From contig NZ_WTYK01000002.1 of assembly GCF_009828065.1 (NCBI RefSeq), forward strand, positions 372,001 through 436,000: a stretch of DNA of 64,000 nucleotides. The letters run 5' to 3'. The first letter of the stretch is position 1. Every line of letters starts with the position of its first letter. The stretch is from Croceibacterium soli. Its GTDB lineage: Bacteria; Pseudomonadota; Alphaproteobacteria; Sphingomonadales; Sphingomonadaceae. Both the position numbers and the translations under genes were made by a program. Below are positions 36,425 to 44,868 of the stretch, in pieces. The notes beneath the pieces were generated by a model. It was not told the origin of the DNA. It made no database searches and worked only from the letters and a program-made list of their open reading frames with translations.

Positions 36425-39400
36425 ATGTCCCTGACTCACATTTCCGTCCGCGGCGCCCGAGAGCATAACCTCAAGGGCATCGACATCGACCTGCCGCGCG
36501 ACGCCCTGATCGTGATCACCGGCCTTTCCGGCTCGGGCAAGAGCAGCCTGGCGTTCGACACGATCTACGCCGAAGGCCAGCGCCGCTATGTCGAATCGCT
36601 GAGCGCCTATGCGCGCCAGTTTCTCGAAATGATGCAGAAGCCGGACGTCGAGCATATCGACGGCCTCAGCCCGGCGATCTCGATCGAGCAGAAGACCACC
36701 AGCCGCAACCCGCGCTCCACGGTCGCCACAGTGACCGAGATCTACGACTACATGCGCCTGTTATGGGCGCGTGTCGGCGTGCCCTACTCCCCCGCCACCG
36801 GCCTGCCGATCGAGGCACAGACCGTGTCCAACATGGTCGACCGGGTCATGGCCCTGCCCGAAGGTACGCGGCTCTACCTGCTCGCCCCGGTCGTGCGCGG
36901 CCGCAAGGGCGAGTACCGCCGCGAGCTGGCCGAATGGCAGAAGGCCGGCTTCACCCGCGTGCGGATCGACGGTGAGATCTACGAGATTGCCGAAGCGCCC
37001 GCGCTCGACAAGAAGTACAAGCACGACATCGAAGTCGTGGTCGACCGCCTCGCGGTTCGCCCCGGGATCGAGACGCGCCTGGCCGACAGCTTCGAGACCG
37101 CGCTGAAGCTGGCCGAGGGGCTGGCTTATGTCGACCTGGCGGATGGGACGGTGGCTGAACTGCACCACCCCCCGACCCCCTCCTCTGAAGAGGAGGGGGG
37201 GAAGAAGAAGCGTAAAAAAACTCTCCCCTCCTCTTCAGAGGAGGGGCCGGGGGTGGTGGCGAGCGAAGCGAGCGGCGGCAAGCTCAAAGGCGCCGGCCTC
37301 CCGCCGAACCGCATCGTGTTCTCGGAAAAGTTCGCCTGCCCGGTATCCGGCTTCACGATCGAGGAAGTCGAGCCGCGGCTGTTCTCGTTCAACGCGCCGC
37401 AGGGCGCCTGCTCCGCGTGCGACGGCCTGGGCGAGAAGCTGCTGTTCGATCCGCAGCTCGTCGTTCCGAACGAGCACCTCTCGCTCAAGAAGGGCGCGAT
37501 CGTGCCCTGGGCGAAGTCGAACCCGCCCTCCCCTTATTACATGCAGGTCCTCGCCAGCCTGGCGCAGGCTTACGACTTCAGCCTGGAGACCCCCTGGACG
37601 GACCTCGCGCCCGACCAGCGCGAGATCATCCTGCACGGCACCGGCGGACTGCCCGTGGCGCTGACCTTCAAGGACGGGCGCAAGCAGTACACCGTGCACA
37701 AGGCGTTCGAGGGGGTGATCGGCAACCTCAACCGCCGCATGCTGCAGACCGACAGCGCCTGGATGCGGGAGGAGCTGTCGAAGTTCCAAACCGCCCAGCC
37801 GTGCGAGACCTGCCACGGCAAGCGCCTGAACGAGAAAGCCCTGGCGGTGAAAGTCGCCGGCACGGACATCGCCACGCCGACCAAGATGAGCGTGTCCGAC
37901 GCCAAGCGCTGGTTCCTCGATCTCGAGCCGCAGCTCGGCTCGCAGCAGCAGCAGATCGCCCGCGCGATCCTCAAGGAAATCAACGAGCGGCTCGGCTTCC
38001 TCGACAACGTCGGACTGGACTACCTCAACCTCGACCGGACCAGCGGCACCCTTTCCGGCGGAGAGAGCCAGCGCATCCGTCTGGCGAGCCAGATCGGTTC
38101 AGGACTGTCCGGCGTTTTGTACGTTCTGGACGAGCCATCCATCGGCTTGCACCAGCGCGATAACGACCGCTTGCTGGAAACGCTCAAGCGCCTGCGCGAC
38201 CTCGGCAACACGGTGATCGTGGTCGAGCACGACGAGGACGCGATCCGCACGGCCGACCACATCGTCGATCTCGGCCCCGGTGCCGGCGTGCACGGCGGGG
38301 AGATCGTTGCCCAGGGCACGCTCAAGCAGATCCTCAAGAGCAAGAACAGCCTAACCGCCGCCTATCTCAACGGCACGCGCGAGATCGCGGTGCCGAAGAA
38401 GCGCCGCAAGGGCAACGGCAAGCACGTGACCGTCCACGGCGCGCGGGCGAACAACCTCAAGAACGTCACCGCCGCGATCCCGCTCGGCACGTTCACCTGC
38501 ATCACCGGCGTGTCCGGCTCCGGCAAGTCGAGCTTTACCGTGGACACGCTCCACGCCGGCGCGGCCCGCGCGCTCAACGGCGCGCGCGTGATCGCCGGCC
38601 CGCACGACAAGATCACCGGCCTGGAATACTGCGACAAGGTGATCGAGATCGACCAGTCGCCGATCGGCCGCACCCCGCGTTCTAACCCGGCGACCTACAC
38701 CGGCGCCTTCACCCAGATCCGCGACTGGTTCGCCGGCCTGCCGGAGGCGCAGGCGCGCGGCTACAAGCCCGGCCGCTTCAGCTTCAACGTCAAGGGCGGC
38801 CGCTGCGAGGCGTGCCAGGGCGACGGGCTGATCAAGATCGAGATGCACTTCCTGCCGGACGTCTACGTCACCTGCGAAGAATGCCACGGCCGCCGCTACA
38901 ACCGCGAAACGCTGGAGGTGAAGTTCAAGGGCCTCAGCATCGCCGACGTGCTCGACATGACGATCGAGGATGCGGAGGAATTCTTCAAGGCCGTGCCCCC
39001 GATCCGCGACAAGATGCATATGCTGAACGAAGTCGGCCTGGGCTACGTCAAGGTCGGCCAGCAGGCCACGACGCTGAGTGGGGGCGAGGCCCAGCGCGTC
39101 AAGCTCGCCAAGGAACTCAGCCGCCGCAGCACCGGCCAGACCCTCTACATCCTCGACGAGCCGACCACGGGCCTCCACTTCGAAGACGTCCGCAAGCTCC
39201 TCGAAGTCCTCCAGCGCCTGGTCGACCAGGGCAACTCCGTGGTGGTGATCGAGCACAACCTCGACGTCATAAAGACCGCCGACTGGATCATCGACCTAGG
39301 CCCCGGCGGCGGCGTCCGCGGCGGCGAGATCGTGGCGGAGGGCACCCCGGAGGATGTGGCGGCCGAGCCGAGGAGCTTCACGGGCGGGTACCTGAAGCCG

Positions 39401-39439
39401 ATGTTGAAGAAGCGGAAGGTGCGGGAGGCGGCGGAGTAG
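36425..39439 (+). CDS. uvrA: Excinuclease ABC subunit A, with in-frame repeat insertion
   Basis: Damage-recognition ATPase of nucleotide excision repair, a dimer that loads UvrB. The 1004-residue protein has two ABC modules: Walker [10 protein letters not shown] near residues 33-41 and GVSGSGKSS near 698-706; signatures [13 protein letters not shown] and [13 protein letters not shown]; and zinc-finger Cys pairs [24 protein letters not shown] and CEECHGRR. Residues about 247-278 are encoded by a 96-bp palindromic repeat (37163-37258). They read [17 protein letters not shown] and PSSSEEG, just before the conserved [15 protein letters not shown], in the signature-domain I loop region. Because 96 is a multiple of three, the frame is kept. 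A LexA box lies directly upstream. Confidence 0.97.
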   Translation: MSLTHISVRGAREHNLKGIDIDLPRDALIVITGLSGSGKSSLAFDTIYAEGQRRYVESLSAYARQFLEMMQKPDVEHIDGLSPAISIEQKTTSRNPRSTVATVTEIYDYMRLLWARVGVPYSPATGLPIEAQTVSNMVDRVMALPEGTRLYLLAPVVRGRKGEYRRELAEWQKAGFTRVRIDGEIYEIAEAPALDKKYKHDIEVVVDRLAVRPGIETRLADSFETALKLAEGLAYVDLADGTVAELHHPPTPSSEEEGGKKKRKKTLPSSSEEGPGVVASEASGGKLKGAGLPPNRIVFSEKFACPVSGFTIEEVEPRLFSFNAPQGACSACDGLGEKLLFDPQLVVPNEHLSLKKGAIVPWAKSNPPSPYYMQVLASLAQAYDFSLETPWTDLAPDQREIILHGTGGLPVALTFKDGRKQYTVHKAFEGVIGNLNRRMLQTDSAWMREELSKFQTAQPCETCHGKRLNEKALAVKVAGTDIATPTKMSVSDAKRWFLDLEPQLGSQQQQIARAILKEINERLGFLDNVGLDYLNLDRTSGTLSGGESQRIRLASQIGSGLSGVLYVLDEPSIGLHQRDNDRLLETLKRLRDLGNTVIVVEHDEDAIRTADHIVDLGPGAGVHGGEIVAQGTLKQILKSKNSLTAAYLNGTREIAVPKKRRKGNGKHVTVHGARANNLKNVTAAIPLGTFTCITGVSGSGKSSFTVDTLHAGAARALNGARVIAGPHDKITGLEYCDKVIEIDQSPIGRTPRSNPATYTGAFTQIRDWFAGLPEAQARGYKPGRFSFNVKGGRCEACQGDGLIKIEMHFLPDVYVTCEECHGRRYNRETLEVKFKGLSIADVLDMTIEDAEEFFKAVPPIRDKMHMLNEVGLGYVKVGQQATTLSGGEAQRVKLAKELSRRSTGQTLYILDEPTTGLHFEDVRKLLEVLQRLVDQGNSVVVIEHNLDVIKTADWIIDLGPGGGVRGGEIVAEGTPEDVAAEPRSFTGGYLKPMLKKRKVREAAE
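37163..37258. repeat. Palindromic element inserted in frame in uvrA
   Basis: A 96-bp element with inverted ends CACCACC...GGTGGTG. Its inner arms contain CCCCTCCTCTGAAGAGGAGG and CCCCTCCTCTTCAGAGGAGG, separated by an A/G-rich centre that encodes KKKRKK. A close relative of 95 bp lies at 49852-49946 in btuF. Exactly 32 codons long, so uvrA stays open. Confidence 0.92.
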
Positions 39440-39537
39440 GGGCGCTCACAAAGCGGAAGTAGTCGCACAATTCTGTTGAGCATACCAAGGAGATTTGCGT
39501 AGTGTCGTCACACTAACACTTTCTTTGGGGGGGAAAG

Positions 39538-40389
39538 ATGGAGAAGTGGCTTCACGTATTCCGAATTCGTTGTGAGCACTTTGCGCAATCGGACATGTTT
39601 GCAGAAGATCGCAGACCAGATGAAGTCATCATCGACGCGTTCCGCGCACACCCGGCGGCTGAGATCGGAGGTGGGAGCGAGTGGCACATCGCAGCCACAG
39701 ACGTGTTCGCCGGGAATGCCATCGCGTTCCAGATCGGACGAGTGTAGTCGGTCACCAATCCGCAGTACGACGGACAACGAGAAAGGTTCTACGAAACCGA
39801 GGGTGAACGCGCTCCGTACGCTTACGGGGTTTTCGACGGTGATACCCAAGCGTGCGTCATCGAGCGGAAGTCTCAGGTCTCAGCAAAGGCGGCCGAAGTC
39901 GCTTCAAAGCTACAAAAGCTCCTCAACACCTCAAAGTATGCGCCCGAAGCGGGCTTCCGTATCGTAGTGGATGAACTGCGAGACCCGGAAGGTTTCATCG
40001 AGCAGATCCGCGATGCCGACCGAGTCACCCGCTTTCAGTTTGCAGCTGAGTTTGAGAACGCCCATGACGTTTATAATCTCATCCACCGGCCAGCGGAAGA
40101 GTATAATGAGAAGATTGGCGGCACCAAGACGACCGTCGAAAGTCGCGGCCCTTCGCTCGATAAAGACATAGTTGAGGAAATGGCTCGGAGCGCTGCGTCT
40201 GTCGGAGATCCAGCGAGCGCCACCATCAAAGAAAAAGGTAAGTCGAAGGGGAAGACGATATATCTGCGCGGTACTCCTCTTTTAGAAAAAATACTGCTGC
40301 CAGCTGGAATTGATGGCATGAAGGAGCAGATGCTCGCTGCCCTTAGGTCAGCATATAATCGCTTGAGAAGGCCGGACCAAGGTGATTGA
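39538..40389 (+). pseudogene. Unknown soluble protein, interrupted by an in-frame TAG
   Basis: The frame from ATG 39538 (preceded by GGGGGGGAAAG) runs 69 codons to a TAG at 39745-39747. It then stays open in the same frame to the TGA at 40389, giving about 283 residues if the TAG is read through. Sequence on both sides looks like one protein: AFQIGRV before the stop and SVTNPQYDGQRERFYE after it. The downstream part has ACVIERKSQVSAKAAEVASKL, a charged region DIVEEMARSAASVGDPASATIKEKGKSKGKTIYLRG and a helical end. I do not recognise the family. GC and codon use are lower than in the neighbours, suggesting horizontal transfer. It overlaps a membrane-protein gene by 8 nt. Internal re-initiation at GTG 39967 is possible. 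Confidence 0.65.
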
Positions 40390-40886
40390 GGGGTTCTGGC
40401 CTTGGGTGATAGGCCGGTCCGGCAGAAAGACCGGACTTAAACTGCTATTTACTAGATGGCTACTGGCCGACGCAGCAATTGCCGCTGCGCTGACATTTGG
40501 CTTACGTGTGAATGGCTTCGACTTTGCGTCTAAGGCACTCTTTCCGGCCGCATCAATACTAGTGGGAATGGCCATTGCCTGGACAGCCCGGGCAGCTACA
40601 ATCCTGAATTCCGGCGAATTTCGCAAGGAAATCATCTCAGACGACAATCCGATAGAAGATTATATTTACGGGTATCAACTGTCAAATAGCCATTCTCTTT
40701 GGCTGCGTAATATATATCGCAATTATGTCGGTCGGTGGTTTCTCGTTCTTTGTGTATAATCGTTATTATTCATGTCTCGCGTCGTCGTTTTTTATGTACT
40801 TTATTATTTCTTCGACCATTAGGGAGTGTTGGTCACTTATAAATTTCACCAACTTATTAGCAATATTGGACTCAAAGGTCAGGTGA
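40382..40886 (+). pseudogene. Small membrane protein, frameshifted by a 4-bp duplication
   Basis: A GTG start at 40382 overlaps the upstream gene by 8 nt. The frame encodes WLLADAAIAAALTFGLRVNG and KALFPAASILVGMAIAWTAR (two membrane helices) and stops at 40757-40759 after 125 residues. At 40727-40734 the sequence GTCGGTCG is a tandem 4-bp duplication. Removing one copy joins NYVG to GFSFFVYNRYYSCLASSFFMYF and continues through RECWSLINFTNLLAI to a stop at 40884-40886, adding a third hydrophobic segment (about 166 residues). This suggests a recent frameshift or a sequencing error. The pairing of a soluble protein and a small membrane protein in an AT-richer island resembles defence modules, but no family is recognised. 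Confidence 0.6.
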
Positions 40887-41375
40887 TTCCGAAGAGCTGC
40901 CTGCCGGAAGCGATGTTGACTGGGCGAGCACAGCCCTCAAGCAAACGCGCTTTGCCCCAAGGCCATCGACGACGGCAGCATCAAGTGGTAACCTGACGGC
41001 GGCGGAACAACCACTTTGCAGGCTTCCTACGCATGGGTTCTGTTTGCTCCGGTTTACAAGGAGCAGAATGGACACCCTCTGAAGCCGCACCGACGCCGCT
41101 CGCCCGCCCACGGTATCGGTTCACTGCCAGCACCAATGTCCTCTGAGCTCCCGAACGCAGGCGACCTCTATGCTCGAGGATATTGGATAAGCTGCCGCGA
41201 CACTGGAGAACTTTTAGCCGCAGGCATTCACAAACACAGTAGCGCGTTTCACATATATCAGGACGATTTTCTTCGCTAATTCAATCGTTTTGCTCTATAG
41301 GTTCAGTAATCCCCCGCGTAACGCGCTGGCGGCGAAGCAGGCTGGTCTGCACCGGCCCTTCGTTGGAGCAATTGC
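40887..41375. other. Low-GC interval with no supported gene
   Basis: No convincing gene. A short frame from ATG 41136 to 41279 would encode 47 residues (with DLYARGYWISCRDTGEL and HKHSSAFHIYQDDFLR). It lacks a clear ribosome-binding site, and I give it low weight. The GC content rises again after about 41300. This is probably the right edge of the transferred island. I found no direct repeats, tRNA or integrase marking the ends. Confidence 0.5.
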
Positions 41376-41507
41376 ATGTCCTGGATTGCTGTCGTCGCCA
41401 TTGTGAGCGTGGGCTTTGCTTGCGCGTTTGCCTTGAGCGAATGGGTCGTCAGGCGGCGGGACACGGGGCTCCCCGACACGGACGATGCGCAGGACTGGGT
41501 GCCCTGA
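41376..41507 (+). CDS. Small single-pass membrane protein (43 aa)
   Basis: A 43-residue frame begins with ATG at 41376, with GGAG 7 nt upstream. It encodes WIAVVAIVSVGFACAFAL (one membrane helix) and a short charged tail (SEWVVRRRDTGLPDTDD). Codon use fits the host, unlike the island to the left. Such short membrane proteins are often missed in annotation; function is unknown. Confidence 0.55.
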   Translation: MSWIAVVAIVSVGFACAFALSEWVVRRRDTGLPDTDDAQDWVP

Positions 41508-41607
41508 GGCACTCGCGGCGCGGGCGGCAGGGCTGCTTATGGCGCCTCCCCTCTGAAATCGCGCTGAGCCCGGAACCAACGGCCCCTGCGCGCGCTCCAC
41601 ATTCCGC

Positions 41608-41922
41608 ATGAACGGCCCGCTCGAATGGATCGCCGCCATCGGCACGATGATCGCTGCAGGGCTGATCGCCGCCGATATGGGGCGCAAGGCGACCGGCTGG
41701 GGCTTCGTGCTGTTCTGCGCGGTGGCGGTGACCTGGATCGTCTCCGGCCTCACCAGCGGCGCCGTGCCGATCGCGGCGATGAACGCGGTGCTGCTGCTGA
41801 TCAACGTGTGGGGCGTGTGGCAGTACCTGCTCAATCCCAAGAACCGCCGCAAGCTGGAGAAGCTCGAGGAGCTTGAGGAGCAGGCTGAGCGGGAAGTGGA
41901 GGCTGAGGCGGCGGCGGAGTAG
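41608..41922 (+). CDS. Conserved membrane protein with coiled-coil tail
   Basis: A 104-residue inner-membrane protein with three hydrophobic segments: WIAAIGTMIAAGLIAADMG, WGFVLFCAVAVTWIVSGL and IAAMNAVLLLINVWGVW. A charged C-terminal tail follows, starting RRKLEKLEELEEQ, likely helical and cytoplasmic. I do not recognise a named family, although proteins of this form are widespread in sphingomonads. It follows a 43-residue membrane protein by 100 bp and is followed by a repeat pair. Confidence 0.75.
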   Translation: MNGPLEWIAAIGTMIAAGLIAADMGRKATGWGFVLFCAVAVTWIVSGLTSGAVPIAAMNAVLLLINVWGVWQYLLNPKNRRKLEKLEELEEQAEREVEAEAAAE

Positions 41923-41928
41923 GCGGGC

Positions 41929-42035
41929 CCTCCCCCGGCCCCTCCCGCAAGCGGGAGGGGAGAGTGTGGTGCCACCTTCCTGCGCCTCCTTCCCTCCCCC
42001 AGCCCCTCCCGCGGGCGGGAGGGGAGAGGGTAGCG
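41929..42035. repeat. Two CCTCCCGC-palindromes
   Basis: CCCCTCCCGCAAGCGGGAGGGG (ending near 41962) and CCCCTCCCGCGGGCGGGAGGGG (ending near 42024) are two members of the short GGGAGG palindrome class, also found at 11655, 28438 and 28576. Confidence 0.85.
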
Positions 42036-42050
42036 CGGCGCGCTAAGCCT

Positions 42051-42076
42051 GGAAACCGCCGCCGGTTCCGTGCGTT
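42051..42076 (+). promoter_or_regulatory. Possible EcfG-type (general stress) promoter of the CHRD gene
   Basis: GGAAA at 42051-42055 and CGTT at 42073-42076 are separated by 17 nt. The alphaproteobacterial EcfG consensus is GGAAC-N16/17-CGTT, so there is one mismatch. It lies about 78 bp before the CHRD gene ATG. Sequence match only. Confidence 0.35.
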
Positions 42077-42153
42077 ATGTGCGCGAGGCGGCGCCGGCTG
42101 CCTTCCCCCTCGTCCGTCGGCGTCGTCTCCCACAACAGGAGGGAGACCTGACC

Positions 42154-42579
42154 ATGCATACGACGATCAAGGGCGCGGCTTTCGCGCTCAGCACTTTTGC
42201 GGTCGCTGCGGCGGCTTCGGCCCAAGAGGCGGCTAACCCCTACGTCAGCGACGATGCGGTGATCTTCGCCACGCTCGACATCGGCGGCAGCGGCAACTTC
42301 ACCGGCGTGATCGACCGGGAGACGAACCGGATGTGCTACATCCTCAACGCCGCCGCGGTCGACAAGCCGACGGCCGCGCACATCCACTCCGGCGGACCCG
42401 GCGAGAGCGGCCCTCCGGTTGTGCCGCTGGAGACCCCCGCCGACGGAGCCAGCGGCGCCTGTGTGACGCTGAAGGCCGACGTGGCCCGGGCGCTGGTGGA
42501 GAACCCCGGCGGCTATTACGTCAACGTCCACAACGCCGCCTACCCGAACGGCAGGGCACGCGCGCAACTGCGGGGATAG
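42154..42579 (+). CDS. Exported CHRD-domain protein
   Basis: A 141-residue exported protein with signal peptide MHTTIKGAAFALSTFAVAAAASA, cleaved before QEAANP. The mature part is a CHRD (chordin) domain: FATLDIGGSGNFTGVID, MCYILNAAAVDKPTAAHIHSG with the conserved AHIH, GACVTLKADVARALVENPGGYYVNVHN and YPNGRARAQLRG. Two Cys could form a disulfide. The role of bacterial CHRD proteins is not established. The start at 42154 follows GGAGGGAG. A possible stress promoter lies upstream. Confidence 0.88.
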   Translation: MHTTIKGAAFALSTFAVAAAASAQEAANPYVSDDAVIFATLDIGGSGNFTGVIDRETNRMCYILNAAAVDKPTAAHIHSGGPGESGPPVVPLETPADGASGACVTLKADVARALVENPGGYYVNVHNAAYPNGRARAQLRG

Positions 42580-42596
42580 CCTTGGAACTGGTTCAC

Positions 42597-42783
42597 GCGG
42601 AGGCAGCGGATTTTAGGCGCTCGCAGAGGCGCAGAGGCGCTGAGGGGCTTTGTTGCCGAAGGCAGTCATACCCCGCGAATGCCGGAGTTTCTGGACGGAT
42701 TCGGCCATAGGTTCCCGCTTTCGCGTGAATGACTTCGGAGGGGAAACACTCTGCGCCTCTGCGCCTCTGCGAGCGCAAAACCT
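42597..42783. repeat. Inverted repeat of GCAGAGGCGC-type units
   Basis: GCTCGCAGAGGCGCAGAGGCGC near 42609-42630 is mirrored by GCGCCTCTGCGCCTCTGCGAGC near 42752-42775, with about 120 bp between them that include ATACCCCGCGAATGCC-type and CCCGCTTTCGCG segments. It resembles the GCGAAGGCGCAGAGGCG sub-block of the 8.2-kb repeats. No gene is supported. Confidence 0.8.
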
Positions 42784-42884
42784 TCTGGAGCCCGATCACT
42801 TGGTGCGCCCCGACTGCTCATCGCATCACTCACACACCTCGCCGCAGGGGGCGGAAACATCGGGCGGCTCGCTCGCTGCGCCCA

Positions 42885-43216
42885 CACGAGGTGACGCCGG
42901 CCATCCTCCCCCCTCCCGTCCCCCCCAACCGGCGTCACCTCCACTTTTCCTCCAGGCATGGGTTCAACCGTACCTCGCAGCAGGGACACGATCCGTCGCG
43001 CGCCCGGGAAACGGCGGCCCGCCGGGCGTTTATCCGCTTGTGCGGCCGTCGCCCGTCCCCCGGGCGCGGACCTCACGCAAGCCGCCGGCAGAACCTCAGG
43101 CCGGACGCACGCCTCGGGCGAATGGACGACCGGCCGGTCCTAGTCCCACCGGCCCCTCGCCGACCCGCCGGGCGACCACCGAAAGGGGGAGGCCATCAGC
43201 GCCTCCCCCTTTCTTT
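42885..43216 (+). ncRNA. Candidate structured RNA of unknown family
   Basis: Between the CHRD gene and thpR lies a very GC-rich stretch without a credible CDS. It opens with a 13-bp perfect stem (GAGGTGACGCCGG at 42889-42901 with CCGGCGTCACCTC at 42930-42942, 28-nt pyrimidine-rich loop). It continues with many short self-complementary segments (such as ACCGGCCGGT). It ends in a strong rho-independent terminator: GGGGGAGGC / GCCTCCCCC then TTTCTTT (43185-43216). Strand is inferred from the terminator. It lacks the invariant sequences of RNase P RNA, tmRNA, SRP RNA and tRNA. Open frames across it are Pro/Arg-rich and not convincing. Low confidence as a gene. Confidence 0.35.
43185..43216 (+). 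terminator. Rho-independent terminator
   Basis: A 9-bp GGGGGAGGC / GCCTCCCCC stem with a 7-nt loop, followed by TTTCTTT. It has no obvious upstream CDS within 600 bp on the plus strand, which supports an RNA transcript at 42.9-43.2 kb. On the other strand it is followed by TTTCGG, so some bidirectional activity is possible. Confidence 0.8.
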
Positions 43217-43464
43217 GAAGGCCCCGGCGCCCCTCGCTGCCGAGCCGCTCCCCGCTCGCGGGCGGACGTGCGAAAACGCACCGCACAGCGCGGAACGCAG
43301 GGCCAGCTTCATCGTTTTGGATCGCGGGGCGCGGATCGGTCGCCATGCGGTTTGCCCCCTCCCGTCCCCTCCGCATGCGGCCGGTCCGCTCCCTCCCGCC
43401 ATTCGAAACGGAGAAAGCGATGGAAGGCAGCGACATGACCGGCGGGCCGGAGTAGGCTGCGGCG

Positions 43465-43995
43465 ATGCCGCGACTCTTCATCGCCCTTCGCCCGCCGGGG
43501 ACCGTGCGCGATACGCTGCTCGACGCGATGGGCGGAATCGAAGGCGCGCGGTGGCAGGACGACGAGCAGCTCCACTGCACGCTGGCATTCCTCGGCCAGG
43601 TCGACGGCACGCAAGTGGAGCCGCTGATCGCTGCCCTGGAGCAGGTCGAAAGCCCGGCTTTCGCCATCGAGGTGGCGGGCGTCGGACATTTCGAGCGGAA
43701 GGGCCTGCCGAGCGCCCTCTGGGCCGGAGTGCCGCTGACGGAGCCACTGGCGCGCCTGCAGCGGCGCGTGGTCAGCGCCTGCCGCGAGGCCGGGATCGTC
43801 CCCGAGAAGCGCAACTACCGTCCCCATGTCACCCTCGCCCGCCTGCCGCGTTCGGCCGGCCCGGTCGGCGACTGGCTGGCGCTTCACGGCCGCTTGCGGG
43901 CGGGACCGTGGGAGGTGATCGGCTTTACCGTGTTCGAGAGCACGCTCTCCCCTGCCGGAGCGGTCTACGAGCCGCTGGTCGAATACGAGCTGTAA
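43465..43995 (+). CDS. thpR: RNA 2',3'-cyclic phosphodiesterase (2H family)
   Basis: A 176-residue 2H-phosphoesterase that opens 2',3'-cyclic phosphate ends of RNA; older annotation calls it 2'-5' RNA ligase. The two catalytic HxT motifs are HCTLAFLG and HVTLAR, placed about 80 residues apart as usual, and the N-terminus PRLFIALRPP is typical. No partner gene is nearby. The gap to the lysozyme gene is 108 bp and holds no visible element. Confidence 0.93.
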   Translation: MPRLFIALRPPGTVRDTLLDAMGGIEGARWQDDEQLHCTLAFLGQVDGTQVEPLIAALEQVESPAFAIEVAGVGHFERKGLPSALWAGVPLTEPLARLQRRVVSACREAGIVPEKRNYRPHVTLARLPRSAGPVGDWLALHGRLRAGPWEVIGFTVFESTLSPAGAVYEPLVEYEL

Positions 43996-44103
43996 GCGGC
44001 CCCAAGGCGCACGAGCCGTTGCCCACGCCCGACGGAGCGTGGACCCCTCGCGTTCGCCGGCCCGTTGAGGAGGCACCACCACCCCTTCGACAGGAGCCGG
44101 CCG

Positions 44104-44868
44104 ATGTCTCCTCCACAGCCCCTCCCCAGCCGGCACCGTCCTGCCAGCGGCGAGGCCGAACCCCGCCCGCGCAGCAAGGCGCATGCGGTGATCCGGCAAT
44201 TGCGGCGGCGGCTCGGCGGCGGCAGCGGCAAGCGGATCAGCAAGCGCAAGGCCGCGCTGGCGCTGTCCGCCGGGGTCATGGGGCTCGGCACCGCGGCGAT
44301 GCCGATGTCGCAGCCCCAGGCGCCGCAGCTGCCTTCGTCCAGCCCGGTCGAGAAGCGGAAGCGCGCGCCCTTCCTGAAGGCCAGCCCGGCGATGCTGGAG
44401 GCGATGATCGAGGAGGAAGGCGCCCGCCAAACAGTGTACCGCGATGTCGCCGGGTACCCGACCGTCGGCGTGGGGCACCTAGTGAAGCCCGAGGACGGGC
44501 TCCGGGTCGGAGACCGGATCAGCAAGGACCGGGTGCTCGACTTCCTGGAGCAGGACATCGCCATCGCCGAACGCGCGGTCGCCAGGCTGGTCGGCGACCT
44601 GCCGCTATTCCAGAACGAGTTCGACGCGCTGGTCGATCTCGTCTTCAACGTCGGTGAAGGCAATGTCTCCGCCGAGCGCAGCCCGCGGCTGAACGAGGCG
44701 ATCGCCGCCGCCGACTATGATGCCATCGCGGAGGAACTGGGCTATCACCACGCTGGGGGCAGCATCGCCAAGGGCCTCATCCACCGCAGCGAAAGGCGCG
44801 CTAATATCTTCATGGATGCCTCCTACGAAGACCCGCGGGAAGCCGCGGGGGGCAGCTCTGTCGCTTAG
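44104..44868 (+). CDS. GH24 (phage-type) lysozyme with N-terminal anchor
   Basis: A 254-residue muramidase. The N-terminus is basic and disordered, then a hydrophobic segment (KAALALSAGVMGLGTAAM, residues 49-66) that could be a signal anchor, then a Pro-rich linker and a GH24 domain. The catalytic triad has the canonical E-8-D-5-T spacing: Glu105 (EEEGARQT), Asp114 (YRDVAG) and Thr120 (TVGVGH). Family segments DALVDLVFNVGEG and HRSERRANIF follow. The start at 44104 has AGGAG 7 nt upstream. No holin, spanin or structural phage genes are near, so this is either a domesticated endolysin or a chromosomal cell-wall enzyme. It overlaps the next gene by 53 nt. Confidence 0.88.
   Translation: MSPPQPLPSRHRPASGEAEPRPRSKAHAVIRQLRRRLGGGSGKRISKRKAALALSAGVMGLGTAAMPMSQPQAPQLPSSSPVEKRKRAPFLKASPAMLEAMIEEEGARQTVYRDVAGYPTVGVGHLVKPEDGLRVGDRISKDRVLDFLEQDIAIAERAVARLVGDLPLFQNEFDALVDLVFNVGEGNVSAERSPRLNEAIAAADYDAIAEELGYHHAGGSIAKGLIHRSERRANIFMDASYEDPREAAGGSSVA

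Noticed and set aside
41136-41279. 47-residue frame in the low-GC island
   Set aside because: No ribosome-binding site and no recognisable features.
39440-41300. Integrated mobile element with att sites
   Set aside because: The GC shift is clear, but I found no integrase, transposase, tRNA or flanking direct repeats.
42958-43143. 61-residue plus-strand frame in the candidate RNA region
   Set aside because: Arg/Pro/Gly-rich with no conserved motif, and the DNA is better explained as structured or repetitive.
42600-43212. RNase P RNA or tmRNA
   Set aside because: No GAGGAAAGTCC-type RNase P core or tmRNA tag/tRNA-like ends on either strand.
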